NCBI RefSeq assembly: GCF_029626105.1
Contig: NZ_JARUBH010000009.1
Coordinates: 3,038,001 to 3,102,000, forward strand
Reading direction: 5' to 3'
Source: Solwaraspora sp. WMMD792
GTDB taxonomy: Bacteria; Actinomycetota; Actinomycetes; Mycobacteriales; Micromonosporaceae
DNA: 64,000 bases
Part shown: positions 23,833-31,373 of the stretch, in pieces
How the letters are laid out: every line of letters starts with the position of its first letter
How positions within the stretch are numbered: position 1 is the stretch's first letter
Notes under the pieces: generated by a model
The model's database searches: none
Seen by the model: the letters and a program-made list of their open reading frames with translations, nothing else
Told to the model about the DNA's origin: nothing
Program-made: the position numbers and the translations under genes

Positions 23833-26158
23833 GCTCCCAGGTCGCGTCAGCCGCCCAGCTGGTCGGCGAGTTCCAGCTGTGGCCGCCCGCGCCGTCGCTG
23901 AGCCAGATCTCGGCGGCGTAGTGCCGCAGGAACGAGCCCGGGTAGTTGTACGACTCCAGCGACACCCCGGCACCGGTCAGCCCGCGCCGGGCGCACCAGG
24001 TGGCGTCGGCGCGCAGCAGCGCGGTGCCGTCGTCGGGCGAGTTGCGGACCCGGGAGTTGGCGTGCCGCAGGTACTGGCCGGGGAAGTTCACCGACTCGAA
24101 CGAGAAGCAGTTTGGGTCGGCCAGACCGGGCCGGATCACGTACGTCGCATCGTCCTTTAGCAGTTGCGGGCTGTCGGCGGTGACCACGTCGGTGTAGGCC
24201 AGGCTGTCGCGGTGCCGCAGGTAGCGGTCGGTGAAGCCGGGTGTGGTGACCCGCAGCGACCGGCGGGCGTCCAGCGGCAGGGCGACCGGGGTACGCGACG
24301 GCAGCGCCCGGGAGGTGGCGATCAGCGCCAGGTTGGCCGCCCGGACCCGGGCCTCGTCCATCTTGACCACCTGCCGGTCGTAGGTGAGGAAGCCGTTCAG
24401 CTCGCCTTCGACGTCGGTGATCTCGGTGTAGACGGCGGCGCTGAGGCCCCGGCCGATCATCAGGTTGGTGGTGCCCTGGATCAGGCCCACGTAGCGGTCG
24501 GTCAACGCGGCCGGGGTCGGCTGCCACTCGTACGCCTGGAAGTTGCCGTTCGGACTGTATTCGTGGCCCGGCACCCGCAGGCCGGGGCCGCCGAACTCGC
24601 CGAGCACGGAGATCCGCCCGCCGGTCGGCGCGGGCGCGCCGGGTCCGACGTAGACGTGCCAGTCGTCCATGTCGCCGTTGCCGGGGTTGCCCAGCGACTG
24701 GCAGCAGTTGTACCCGCTGTGGGTGTTGACCAGCCGGGTCGGGTCGAGGTCCTTGACGGCCTGGCCGACCCGGATCGTGTCGGCCAGGGCCCGCTCGCCC
24801 CAGCCTTCGTTGTAGACGACGTAGCTGACCACCGACGGTGAATTGCGGTGTTCGGTGACGATCTGGCGCGCCTCCGCCTCGAACTGGGCCTGCTGGGCGT
24901 CGGTCGGGTCGATGTCCTGGGCGGTCATCGACGGGATGTCCTGCCACACCAGCAGACCGAGCCGGTCGGCGTGGTAGAACCAGCGCTGCGGTTCGACCTT
25001 GATGTGCTTGCGCACCGTGTTGAACCCGAGGTCCTTGTGTTTGCGCAGGTCGAAGGCGAGCGCCTCGTCGGTCGGCGCGGTGTAGCCGCCGTCGGGCCAG
25101 TAGCCCTGGTCGAGGGTGCCGAGCTGGAAGACGAACTCGCCGTTGAGGGTCGGTCGCGGCACCCCGTCGATGATCCGTACGCCGATCTCCCGCATGCCGA
25201 AGTAGTGGGTGGTCCGGTCGACGACCCGGCCGTGCCGGTCACGCAGGGTGACACGCAGGTCGTAGAGGTACGGGTCGTCCGGGGACCAGCGGCGGGCGTT
25301 GGGCACCGGCACGGCGAACTCGGTGAAGCCGCCGGTGGCGGTGCCGACGACGGTGGCTCCGGCGAGGGCTTCGGCGCGGACGGTGTGGCCGGTGGTGTCG
25401 CCTCGGGTGGCCACCCGTACCCGGATGGTGTCGCTGGCCAGGTCGGGGCGCAGGTCGACGTCGCTGATCGAGGTGGTCGGGGTGGGTTCCAGCCAGACGG
25501 TCTGCCAGATGCCCGACGCCGGGGTGTAGAAGATGCCGCCGGGGGTGCGGGTCTGTTTGCCGATCGGTGGCAGGCTGCCGTGCTGCCGGCTGTCGGTCGG
25601 GTCCCAGACCGTGACGATCAGTTCGTTCGGGCCGCCGCGCAGCGCGCTGGTGATGTCGAAGCTGAAGGCGTCGTAGCCGCCGGTGTGGCCGCCGACCCGC
25701 CGGCCGTTGACCCAGACGGTGGTCTGCCAGTCGACGGCACCGAAGTGCAGCTGCACCCGCCGCCCGGTCCAGCTACGCGGAACGGTGAAGGTGCGCCGGT
25801 AGGTCAGGTGGTGCCGGTCGTCGTCTGCGGCCCGGCCGATGCCGGACAGCGCCGACTCGACCGGGAACGGCACGTTGACCCGTTCGGGCAGGTCGACGCC
25901 GAACTGTGGGGCGTCGTCGGTGGTGGACTGCCGCAGTTGCCATTCGCCGTTGAGGTTGCGCCAGTCGGGTCGGGTCATCTGCGGCCTGGGGTACTCGGGC
26001 AGCGGGGTGCCGGTGAGCGCCTGGGCGGTCCACGGGGTGGTCAGCGGTGCAGGGCGGGCGGGCACCGCGACGGCGGCCGGGGGCGCGACGAGCAGGCCGG
26101 CGGCCGCGGTCACGGTCGCTGCCGCGACAGCGGTCCAACGGGTACGGGGTGATCGCAT
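23810..26158 (-). CDS. Secreted glycoside hydrolase family 2 enzyme with C-terminal AbfB-type module
   Basis: A 782-residue exported protein. A signal peptide (about 1-32, ending 'AVAVPA') is followed by a GH2 sugar-binding domain ('NGEWQLRQS', 'VPFPVESALSGIG', 'WVNGRRVGGHTGGYDAFSFD'), an Ig-like domain, and a TIM barrel with the acid/base Glu451 in 'VVYNEGWGE' and a nucleophile candidate in 'VLGEFGGPG'. The last ~140 residues repeat 'YLRHRDSLAY/YLRHANSRVR/FLRHYAAEIW', the AbfB (CBM42) beta-trefoil that binds arabinofuranose. Substrate is thus likely an arabinose-containing or related hemicellulose. A GGAGAC ribosome-binding site precedes the ATG. Divergent LacI regulator and shared operator point to sugar induction. 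Confidence 0.9.
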   Translation of the reverse strand: MRSPRTRWTAVAAATVTAAAGLLVAPPAAVAVPARPAPLTTPWTAQALTGTPLPEYPRPQMTRPDWRNLNGEWQLRQSTTDDAPQFGVDLPERVNVPFPVESALSGIGRAADDDRHHLTYRRTFTVPRSWTGRRVQLHFGAVDWQTTVWVNGRRVGGHTGGYDAFSFDITSALRGGPNELIVTVWDPTDSRQHGSLPPIGKQTRTPGGIFYTPASGIWQTVWLEPTPTTSISDVDLRPDLASDTIRVRVATRGDTTGHTVRAEALAGATVVGTATGGFTEFAVPVPNARRWSPDDPYLYDLRVTLRDRHGRVVDRTTHYFGMREIGVRIIDGVPRPTLNGEFVFQLGTLDQGYWPDGGYTAPTDEALAFDLRKHKDLGFNTVRKHIKVEPQRWFYHADRLGLLVWQDIPSMTAQDIDPTDAQQAQFEAEARQIVTEHRNSPSVVSYVVYNEGWGERALADTIRVGQAVKDLDPTRLVNTHSGYNCCQSLGNPGNGDMDDWHVYVGPGAPAPTGGRISVLGEFGGPGLRVPGHEYSPNGNFQAYEWQPTPAALTDRYVGLIQGTTNLMIGRGLSAAVYTEITDVEGELNGFLTYDRQVVKMDEARVRAANLALIATSRALPSRTPVALPLDARRSLRVTTPGFTDRYLRHRDSLAYTDVVTADSPQLLKDDATYVIRPGLADPNCFSFESVNFPGQYLRHANSRVRNSPDDGTALLRADATWCARRGLTGAGVSLESYNYPGSFLRHYAAEIWLSDGAGGHSWNSPTSWAADATWELSPAWVP

Positions 26159-26227
26159 GTCGTCTCCATCGGTGGACGGGCCGGGGACGGGATCGGATCA
26201 GAAAGTGCATCGAGGTGCGTCGAGGTT

Positions 26228-26245
26228 GTCTATAACGTTATAGAC
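26228..26245. promoter_or_regulatory. 18-bp palindromic LacI-family operator
   Basis: GTCTATAACGTTATAGAC is a perfect palindrome with a central CG, the hallmark of LacI-family sites. It lies about 70 bp before the GH2 ATG and about 53 bp before the LacI gene, in a strikingly A+T-rich stretch. It most likely mediates repression of both genes by the adjacent regulator. Confidence 0.85.
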
Positions 26246-26298
26246 GCCCAGTCGACCGCCGTCAATCTCCGCCCGTCGATGTATGCCAGGATCGACGG

Positions 26299-27351
26299 AT
26301 GGGTGCCAGTCTGCGGAGCATCGCCGAGCGCGCGGGCGTCTCACTGGCCACGGTCTCCAACGTGGTCAACGGCTACCGGCCGGTGGCCGAACCCACCCGA
26401 CGCCGGGTGCAGCAGGCCATCGACGAACTCGGCTACACCCCGAACCTCAGCGCCCGGCACCTGCGGCGCGGCCGAACCGGACTGATCGCGCTGGCCATCC
26501 CCGAGCTGACCAACCCGTACTTCGCCGAGCTGGCCGAGATGGCGATCCGGGAGGCTGCAGGGCTCGGCTACACCTTGGTGATGGAGAGCACCGACGCCGA
26601 CCCCGACACGGAGCTGGCGCTACTCGGCGGCTCCCGCCGGCACGTCGTCGACGGGCTGATCCTCAGCCCGGTGCGGATCGGCCGCGCCGAGGTGCTCGCC
26701 CGCCGCGACGCACTGCCACTGGTCCTCATCGGCGAGGGCGTCTCCGACGTACCGCACGACCACATCGCCATCGACAACGTCGCGGCCAGCCGCGCGGCGG
26801 TGGCGCACCTGGTCGCGCTCGGCCGCCGCCGAATCGCCTTCATCGGGGCCCGTGGCCACGACGACCGGCAGTCGGCGCAGCTGCGGCTGCGCGGTTTCCG
26901 GGCGGGCATCGCCGCCGCCGGGCTGCCCGACCGACCGGAACTGACCGTGGTCACCGACCGGTTCGGCCGGGCCGACGGCTCGGCCGCGATGCGACGACTG
27001 CTCGCCCTCGCCGAGCCACCGGACGCGGTCTTCGCGTACAACGACCTGATCGCGCTCGGCGCGATGCGCGCCGCCGTCGACGCCGGCCGGCGGATCCCGC
27101 AGGACGTCGCGGTCGTCGGGATCGACGACATCGAGGAGGGACGGTACGCCAACCCGAGCCTGACCAGCATCTCCCCGGACAAGGCGGCGATCGCCCGGCT
27201 GGCGGTCCGACGGCTGGTCGACCGGATCGAAGGACGCCCGCCCCGGCCGCCGTACGACGTGCAGACCCCGTTCACCATGGCGGTCCGGCAGAGCACCGCC
27301 GGCGCGCGGTCGGGCTTTCGTGGTCCGACGCAGGTCGAGCACCTAGGCTGA
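26299..27351 (+). CDS. LacI family transcriptional regulator
   Basis: A 350-residue LacI/GalR repressor: HTH plus hinge at 1-60 ('LRSIAERAGVSLATVSNVVN', 'GYTPNLSARHLRRGRTGLIA'), then a periplasmic-binding-protein-like core ('LAIPELTNPYFAELAEMAI', 'PDAVFAYNDLIALGAMRA', 'AVVGIDDIEEGRYANPSLTS'). It is divergent from the secreted GH2 enzyme with a palindromic operator between. The effector is probably an oligosaccharide released by that enzyme (inference). The FlK-like gene begins 6 bp after its stop, so the three downstream genes might share its transcript. Confidence 0.95.
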   Translation: MGASLRSIAERAGVSLATVSNVVNGYRPVAEPTRRRVQQAIDELGYTPNLSARHLRRGRTGLIALAIPELTNPYFAELAEMAIREAAGLGYTLVMESTDADPDTELALLGGSRRHVVDGLILSPVRIGRAEVLARRDALPLVLIGEGVSDVPHDHIAIDNVAASRAAVAHLVALGRRRIAFIGARGHDDRQSAQLRLRGFRAGIAAAGLPDRPELTVVTDRFGRADGSAAMRRLLALAEPPDAVFAYNDLIALGAMRAAVDAGRRIPQDVAVVGIDDIEEGRYANPSLTSISPDKAAIARLAVRRLVDRIEGRPPRPPYDVQTPFTMAVRQSTAGARSGFRGPTQVEHLG

Positions 27352-27357
27352 ACGGTC

Positions 27358-27813
27358 ATGGGACAGACGCCGGAGAACAGTTTCCGCCCGGGTGCCACCG
27401 CCCGGGTCGAGCTGACCGTGACCGATTCCGACACCGCCCAGGCGGTCGGCTCGGGCGATGTACCGGTCCTCGGTACCCCGCGGCTGCTCGCGCTGGCCGA
27501 GGCGGCGACGGTCGCCGCCACCGCCACCGGGCTGCCACCCGGCATGACCACCGTCGGCACCCGGGTCGAGCTGGACCACCGGGCTGCGACCCCGGTCGGC
27601 CGCACGGTGGCCGCGCTGGCCCGGCTGAGCGAGGTCGACGGGCGGCGGCTGGTCTTCGAGGTGGTGGTGTTCGAGGCGGGCACGACCGTCGCGCAGGGCC
27701 GTATCGAGCGGGCCCTGGTCGACCGGCACCGGTTCGTCGAGCGGGCCTTCGACCGCACGCCGGCGCCGCGCGTCGGCGACGACCCCACCGGTGAGCGGAC
27801 AGTCTCCGGATGA
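27358..27813 (+). CDS. Hot-dog thioesterase, fluoroacetyl-CoA thioesterase (FlK)-like
   Basis: A 151-residue hot-dog protein. It preserves the FlK catalytic residues at the same mutual spacing: Thr40 ('VLGTPRLL'), Glu48 ('ALAEAAT') and His74 ('VELDHRAATPVG'); in Streptomyces cattleya FlK these are Thr42, Glu50 and His76 (from memory). FlK hydrolyses fluoroacetyl-CoA, whereas homologues in non-fluorinating organisms hydrolyse other acyl-CoAs. No fluorinase gene is visible here, so a housekeeping acyl-CoA substrate is more likely. It is coupled by a 4-base ATGA overlap to the MBL-fold hydrolase, suggesting a joint thioester/ester hydrolysis role. Confidence 0.85.
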   Translation: MGQTPENSFRPGATARVELTVTDSDTAQAVGSGDVPVLGTPRLLALAEAATVAATATGLPPGMTTVGTRVELDHRAATPVGRTVAALARLSEVDGRRLVFEVVVFEAGTTVAQGRIERALVDRHRFVERAFDRTPAPRVGDDPTGERTVSG

Positions 27814-28640
27814 GCGCCCGGTTCGTCGAGGTCGGCGACCGGGTGTACGTACTGCGCCGGCCCCGGCTCGACGTCAACTCGACGCTGGTCGTCGGCGCGG
27901 CCGCCGCCGTGCTCGTCGACACCGGCAGTACGCCGGCCGAGGCCGCCGAGCTGGTCGAGGCGGCCCGACGGATCACCCACCTGCCGTGGTCGGTGGTGAA
28001 CACCCACCACCACTTCGACCACTGCTTCGGCAACCAGGTGGCCGCCGGGGACCCGCCCGCGCCGGTGTGGGCCCATCAGGAGGCGGCCCGCCTGCTGGCC
28101 CGCCCGGTCGAGGTGGTCCGCGACGAGGCGTACCGCGAGATGATCGGCCACGATCCGCAGCTGGCCGAGCAGCTCAGCCACGCGGTGGTTCACCCACCGG
28201 ACCGTACGGTGACCCGCGCCGCGACGCTCGACCTGGGCGGCCGGGCGGTCGAGCTGTGGCATCCCGGGCGCGGGCACACCATCGGCGACCTGGTGGTGCA
28301 CGTTCCGGACGCGGACCTGCTGGTCGCCGGTGACCTGGTCGAGCAGGGCGCCCCACCGTCGTTCGACGACGCCTACCCGCTGGAGTGGCCGGACACCCTC
28401 GCGGCGGTGCTGCGGCGGCTAGGGCCGGCCAGTGTCGTGGTGCCCGGCCACGGCGCGTGCGTCGGCGTCGACTTCGTCCGGGCCCAGCACGCCGACCTGG
28501 TGGCGTTGGAGTGGCTGATCCGAGACGGGCACGCCGACGGCGCACCGCCGGAACGGGTAGCCGCGCGGGCGCCGTTCGGGCCGCAGGCGGCGGGCGTCGC
28601 GGTCGTCCGAGGCTACGCCGAACTGTCCAACCGGGCCTGA
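27810..28640 (+). CDS. MBL-fold metallo-hydrolase
   Basis: A 276-residue metallo-beta-lactamase-fold enzyme. The metal-binding motif is 'VNTHHHFDHCFGNQ' (HxHxDH), with further ligands in 'HPGRGHTIGDLVVH', 'LVAGDLVEQGAPP' and 'VVPGHGACVG'. Overall it resembles glyoxalase-II-like or lactonase-type hydrolases; substrate unknown. It is translationally coupled to the FlK-like thioesterase. Its 3' end overlaps the convergent NsrR gene by 28 bases. A fragment matching its first ~25 residues occurs at 37010-37084. Confidence 0.9.
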   Translation: MSARFVEVGDRVYVLRRPRLDVNSTLVVGAAAAVLVDTGSTPAEAAELVEAARRITHLPWSVVNTHHHFDHCFGNQVAAGDPPAPVWAHQEAARLLARPVEVVRDEAYREMIGHDPQLAEQLSHAVVHPPDRTVTRAATLDLGGRAVELWHPGRGHTIGDLVVHVPDADLLVAGDLVEQGAPPSFDDAYPLEWPDTLAAVLRRLGPASVVVPGHGACVGVDFVRAQHADLVALEWLIRDGHADGAPPERVAARAPFGPQAAGVAVVRGYAELSNRA

Positions 28641-29107
28641 CTGACCTCGGCGCGCCTGTCGAGGGCCGGCGACGGTTCTCCGAGGTCAATGGTGAGCAGT
28701 GCAGGCAGTGGACCGGTGTCGGCGTCGACGAGGTCCCCAAGACAGACCTTGTCGAGCGCGGTAAGGAAGGCCGCCTGGGCCCGGCGCAGCTCGACCCGCA
28801 ACCGGCAGCCGGCGCGCAGCGGGCAGGCCGGCTGTTCGCAGGAGACCACCTCACCGTCGCCTTCGAAGGCCCGTACCACCTGGGCCACGGTCATCTCGGC
28901 GGCGTCCGGGGCGAACGCGGTGCCGCCTGCCCGGCCCCGGACCGTGACCAGGACGCCGAGCCGCTGCAGCCGTTGCACGACCTTGGCGACGTGGCTGCGT
29001 GGCAGGGCGAGCCGGTCGGCCAGGTCGTCCACCGTGGTACGGGTGCGAGACGCGGCGGCGAGCATGGCGATCCGTAACGCCATGTCCGTGGACCGGTTGA
29101 GCTTCAC
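28613..29107 (-). CDS. nsrR: Rrf2 family regulator, NsrR-type nitric-oxide sensor
   Basis: A 164-residue Rrf2-family protein with a winged HTH ('TTVDDLADRLALPRSHVAKV', 'VVQRLQRLGVLVTVRGRAGG') and three cysteines in 'SCEQPACPLRAGC' (CX4CX5C), the Fe-S cluster ligands of NsrR. NsrR represses genes of NO detoxification until NO damages its cluster (established). It is divergent from the flavohaemoglobin gene hmp, its classic target, across a 148-bp gap. The last ~40 residues extend beyond the usual length and are probably disordered. GTG start with AAGG nearby. Confidence 0.92.
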   Translation of the reverse strand: MKLNRSTDMALRIAMLAAASRTRTTVDDLADRLALPRSHVAKVVQRLQRLGVLVTVRGRAGGTAFAPDAAEMTVAQVVRAFEGDGEVVSCEQPACPLRAGCRLRVELRRAQAAFLTALDKVCLGDLVDADTGPLPALLTIDLGEPSPALDRRAEVSQARLDSSA

Positions 29108-29176
29108 GTCCCGACCTTAATCAGCCACGGCAGGCAGGTACGGCTTGGTACGGCCCGGCGCGGCGTGAACGAGCTC

Positions 29177-29190
29177 GGGACCAATGGCCC
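29177..29190. promoter_or_regulatory. DevR/DosR-like box upstream of hmp
   Basis: GGGACCAATGGCCC has the form GGGAC-N4-GGCCC, close to the GGGAC-N4-GTCCC dyad bound by DevR/DosR-type hypoxia and NO regulators in actinobacteria. It ends 65 bases before the hmp start. A related box lies before the cupin gene. An A+T-rich stretch follows (TAAAAGAAGATTCATAGATT, 29191-29210) that may hold the promoter and an NsrR site. Confidence 0.55.
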
Positions 29191-29255
29191 TAAAAGAAGA
29201 TTCATAGATTCCTGTTTAGTGGCGTCGTACCCGTCCGATCCCCAAAGGAGTGACC

Positions 29256-30500
29256 GTGCTCTCGAAGTCCTCAGCAGCGGTGGTGACCGCGACCCTGCCC
29301 GCCGTACAGGCCCACGGCGAGGCCATCACCAGCCGGTTCTACCAGCGCATGTTCGCCGCCCATCCGGAGCTGCTGGAGCTGTTCAACCGGGGTAACCAGG
29401 CGACCGGCCGCCAGCAGGCGGCGCTGGCCGCCGCGGTGGTCGCCTACGCCGAGCACCTGACCGGGCGCAGCACAGTGTCCTGGGCGCCGATCCTGGACCG
29501 GATCGCGCACAAGCACGCCTCGCTCGGCATCGCCGCCACCCAGTATCCGATCGTCGGACGGCATCTGCTCGCCGCCGTCGGCGAGGTGCTCGGCGACGCG
29601 GTGACGCCCGAGGTCGCGGCGGCGTGGGACGAGGTCTACTGGCTGCTGGCCTGCGAGCTGGTCGCCCGGGAGGCCCGGCTGTACACCGTCGCCGGCCTCC
29701 CCCTGCAGGCCGATGCCGGTTGGCGGCCGTGGCGGATCGTCGAGAAGATTCCGGAGACCGCCGACGTCGTGTCGCTGATCCTGGCCCCGGCCGACGGCGA
29801 CCCGGCACCCACCTTCGCCCCCGGCCAGTACGTCTCGGTCGCGGTTGATCTGGGAGGCGGCCAGGGCCGGCAGATCCGCCAGTACAGTCTGTCCGGTCGG
29901 CCCGGCGCCGCCACCTGGCGGATCACCGTCAAACGGCTCCGGGGCGGGGCCGGCGCGGCGGGCGGGTCAGCCGGATCGCCGGTGCCGGACGGGGCGGTCT
30001 CCAGCCAACTGCACGGCCGGACCGCCGTCGGTGACGTCCTGCGGCTGAGCCCGGCGTTCGGCGAGGTCAGCTCCATCGGCGAGCTCGGCGTGCCGCTGCT
30101 GCTGGTCAGTGCCGGGATCGGCGTCACCCCGGCGATGGCCGCCCTCGCCCAGCTGAGCACGGTCGCGCCGGCCCGCGAGGTGGTGCTGGTGCACGCCGAC
30201 CGGTCGGCGGCCGCGCACCCGTTGCGCCACGAGTTGCCGGAGCTTCAGCAGCGGATGCCCAACCTGTCGGTACACCTGTGGTACGAAGACGCCACCGACG
30301 GCGAACTCCCCGATCTGAAGGCGACGATCCACTCCGGATGGATTGATCCGGCACGGATCCCGTTCGCGCCGGACACGTACGCGCACCTGTGCGGGCCGGT
30401 GCCGTTCATGGCCCAGGTCCGTGGCGAGCTGCTGCTCCGAGGCCTGCCGGCCGAGCGGATCGTCTACGAGGTGTTCGGGCCAGGGATGCTGGCAGGCTGA
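29256..30500 (+). CDS. hmp: Flavohaemoprotein (nitric oxide dioxygenase)
   Basis: Oxidises NO to nitrate using O2 and NADPH. The 414 residues comprise a globin domain (about 1-140: 'ITSRFYQRMFAAHPELLELF', proximal His in 'ILDRIAHKHASLGI'), a ferredoxin-reductase FAD domain ('FAPGQYVSVAV', 'RQIRQYSLSGRP') and an NAD(P) domain ('LLVSAGIGVTPAMAALAQL', 'HLCGPVPFM', ending 'YEVFGPGM'). The GTG at 29256 is chosen because AAAGGAG ends 6 bases upstream and it yields the standard 'LSKSSAAVV' start; a GTG two codons earlier is too close. The FAD-domain loop 'RLRGGAGAAGGSAGSPVPDG' is a small insertion. Regulated by the divergent NsrR. Confidence 0.96.
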   Translation: MLSKSSAAVVTATLPAVQAHGEAITSRFYQRMFAAHPELLELFNRGNQATGRQQAALAAAVVAYAEHLTGRSTVSWAPILDRIAHKHASLGIAATQYPIVGRHLLAAVGEVLGDAVTPEVAAAWDEVYWLLACELVAREARLYTVAGLPLQADAGWRPWRIVEKIPETADVVSLILAPADGDPAPTFAPGQYVSVAVDLGGGQGRQIRQYSLSGRPGAATWRITVKRLRGGAGAAGGSAGSPVPDGAVSSQLHGRTAVGDVLRLSPAFGEVSSIGELGVPLLLVSAGIGVTPAMAALAQLSTVAPAREVVLVHADRSAAAHPLRHELPELQQRMPNLSVHLWYEDATDGELPDLKATIHSGWIDPARIPFAPDTYAHLCGPVPFMAQVRGELLLRGLPAERIVYEVFGPGMLAG

Positions 30501-30516
30501 GCCGCCGACACCGCCG

Positions 30517-30843
30517 TCAGCGGGCGACGGTCAACAGCACCGCCGAGTCCTCGTCGGCGTACAGCGCGTGCCGGGCGTCCGGGATGACCAGCAGGTCGCC
30601 CGTCTCGCCCGGCCAGGATCGGTCTCCGGCGACGAGCCGGATCCGGCCGCGCAGCACCAGCAGGGTCGCCTCACCCGGGCTGGCGTGTTCGGCGAGCGCG
30701 TGTCCGCCGGTCAGCGCGAGCAGCGTGTGTCGCAGGGCCGTGTCAGGCCCACCGTGTACGGTCTTGGCGCTGCGCCCGTTGTCGGCGGCCTGGGCCACGG
30801 TGAGTTGCTCGTCGGCCAGCGCACGCAGCGAGGACACCGACAT
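30517..30843 (-). CDS. Small cupin-domain protein
   Basis: A 108-residue single cupin. After an N-terminal helix ('SSLRALADEQLTVAQAADNG') come the strands 'ALRHTLLALTGGHALAEHAS', 'EATLLVLRGRIRLVAG' and 'GDLLVIPDARHALYADEDS', with His residues at the metal-site positions (HAS, RHA). GGAGG precedes the ATG at 30843. Lying tail-to-tail with hmp and carrying a DevR-like box upstream, it may belong to the NO/hypoxia response. Such cupins often accompany NsrR/Hmp loci, but the substrate is unknown. Confidence 0.8.
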   Translation of the reverse strand: MSVSSLRALADEQLTVAQAADNGRSAKTVHGGPDTALRHTLLALTGGHALAEHASPGEATLLVLRGRIRLVAGDRSWPGETGDLLVIPDARHALYADEDSAVLLTVAR

Positions 30844-30934
30844 GAGACACCTCCGGGACGGTCGGATGAGGCGGTCGATGCGGATACCTGTCCCGCCTCT
30901 CACTCAGCGTCGCCGCTTCGCGACCCGGTCACCA

Positions 30935-30948
30935 GGGACGTTGGTCCC
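30935..30948. promoter_or_regulatory. DevR/DosR-like box upstream of the cupin gene
   Basis: GGGACGTTGGTCCC is a perfect GGGAC-N4-GTCCC dyad, matching the core of the DosR/DevR consensus. It is centred about 98 bases before the cupin ATG on the minus strand, a position suited to activation. Confidence 0.6.
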
Positions 30949-30985
30949 GACCCGACCGGGTCACGCCGCTCACCCCGAGAGCCAT

Positions 30986-31241
30986 TCACTTCGAGGCGAG
31001 TGCCGGCAGGACCGTACCGATCGGTTCACGCACCACCGCGTCGGCGATCGCGTCGTACGGTGTCGGCGCGGCGTTGATGATCACGACGCGGGCGCCGGAC
31101 TCGGCGGCGACCTCGACGTCCAGGCGGCGTGGTCGCGGCGTCCCTGCCAGGCCCTGCGGCGGATGGCCGGATCGGCGACGTACGCGTCGAGGGTGAACAG
31201 TTTGGCTGCCTCGGGGTCGCGGGCGCACACACCAAGCGCCC
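30986..31241 (-). pseudogene. Remnant of a second sirtuin gene
   Basis: Two pieces of a sirtuin survive. One frame (about 31241 down to 31130) reads 'ARDPEAAKLFTLDAYVADPA' then 'IRRRAWQGRRDHAAW', nearly identical to residues 49-82 of the intact sirtuin at 18795-19568. The other frame (about 31115 down to the stop at 30986) reads 'EVAAESGARVVIINAAPTPY' and 'DAIADAVVREPIGTVLPALA', matching its C-terminus. The N-terminal GAGIS region, the catalytic His and the zinc cysteines are gone, and the junction shifts frame. It is a deletion relic, not an expressed enzyme. The flanks (30844-30985 and 31242-31326) show no gene. Confidence 0.88.
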
Positions 31242-31326
31242 CACGACCACCGCCGACTGGGTAAGACCGATGGGCGGTACTCCGCAGGGGGAGATGCCAA
31301 TCAGACATGTCACGGGCGACGGTAAA

Positions 31327-31352
31327 GGGCGGCCCGGAAGACTGGGCCGCCC
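31327..31352 (-). terminator. Hairpin terminator of the GH43 operon
   Basis: GGGCGGCCC (31327-31335) and GGGCCGCCC (31344-31352) form a perfect 9-bp stem with an 8-base loop. On the minus strand it starts 21 bases after the stop of the leftward GH43 gene and is followed by TTTACC. Confidence 0.75.
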
Positions 31353-31373
31353 CGTACCGCAGAGAAACAGACG

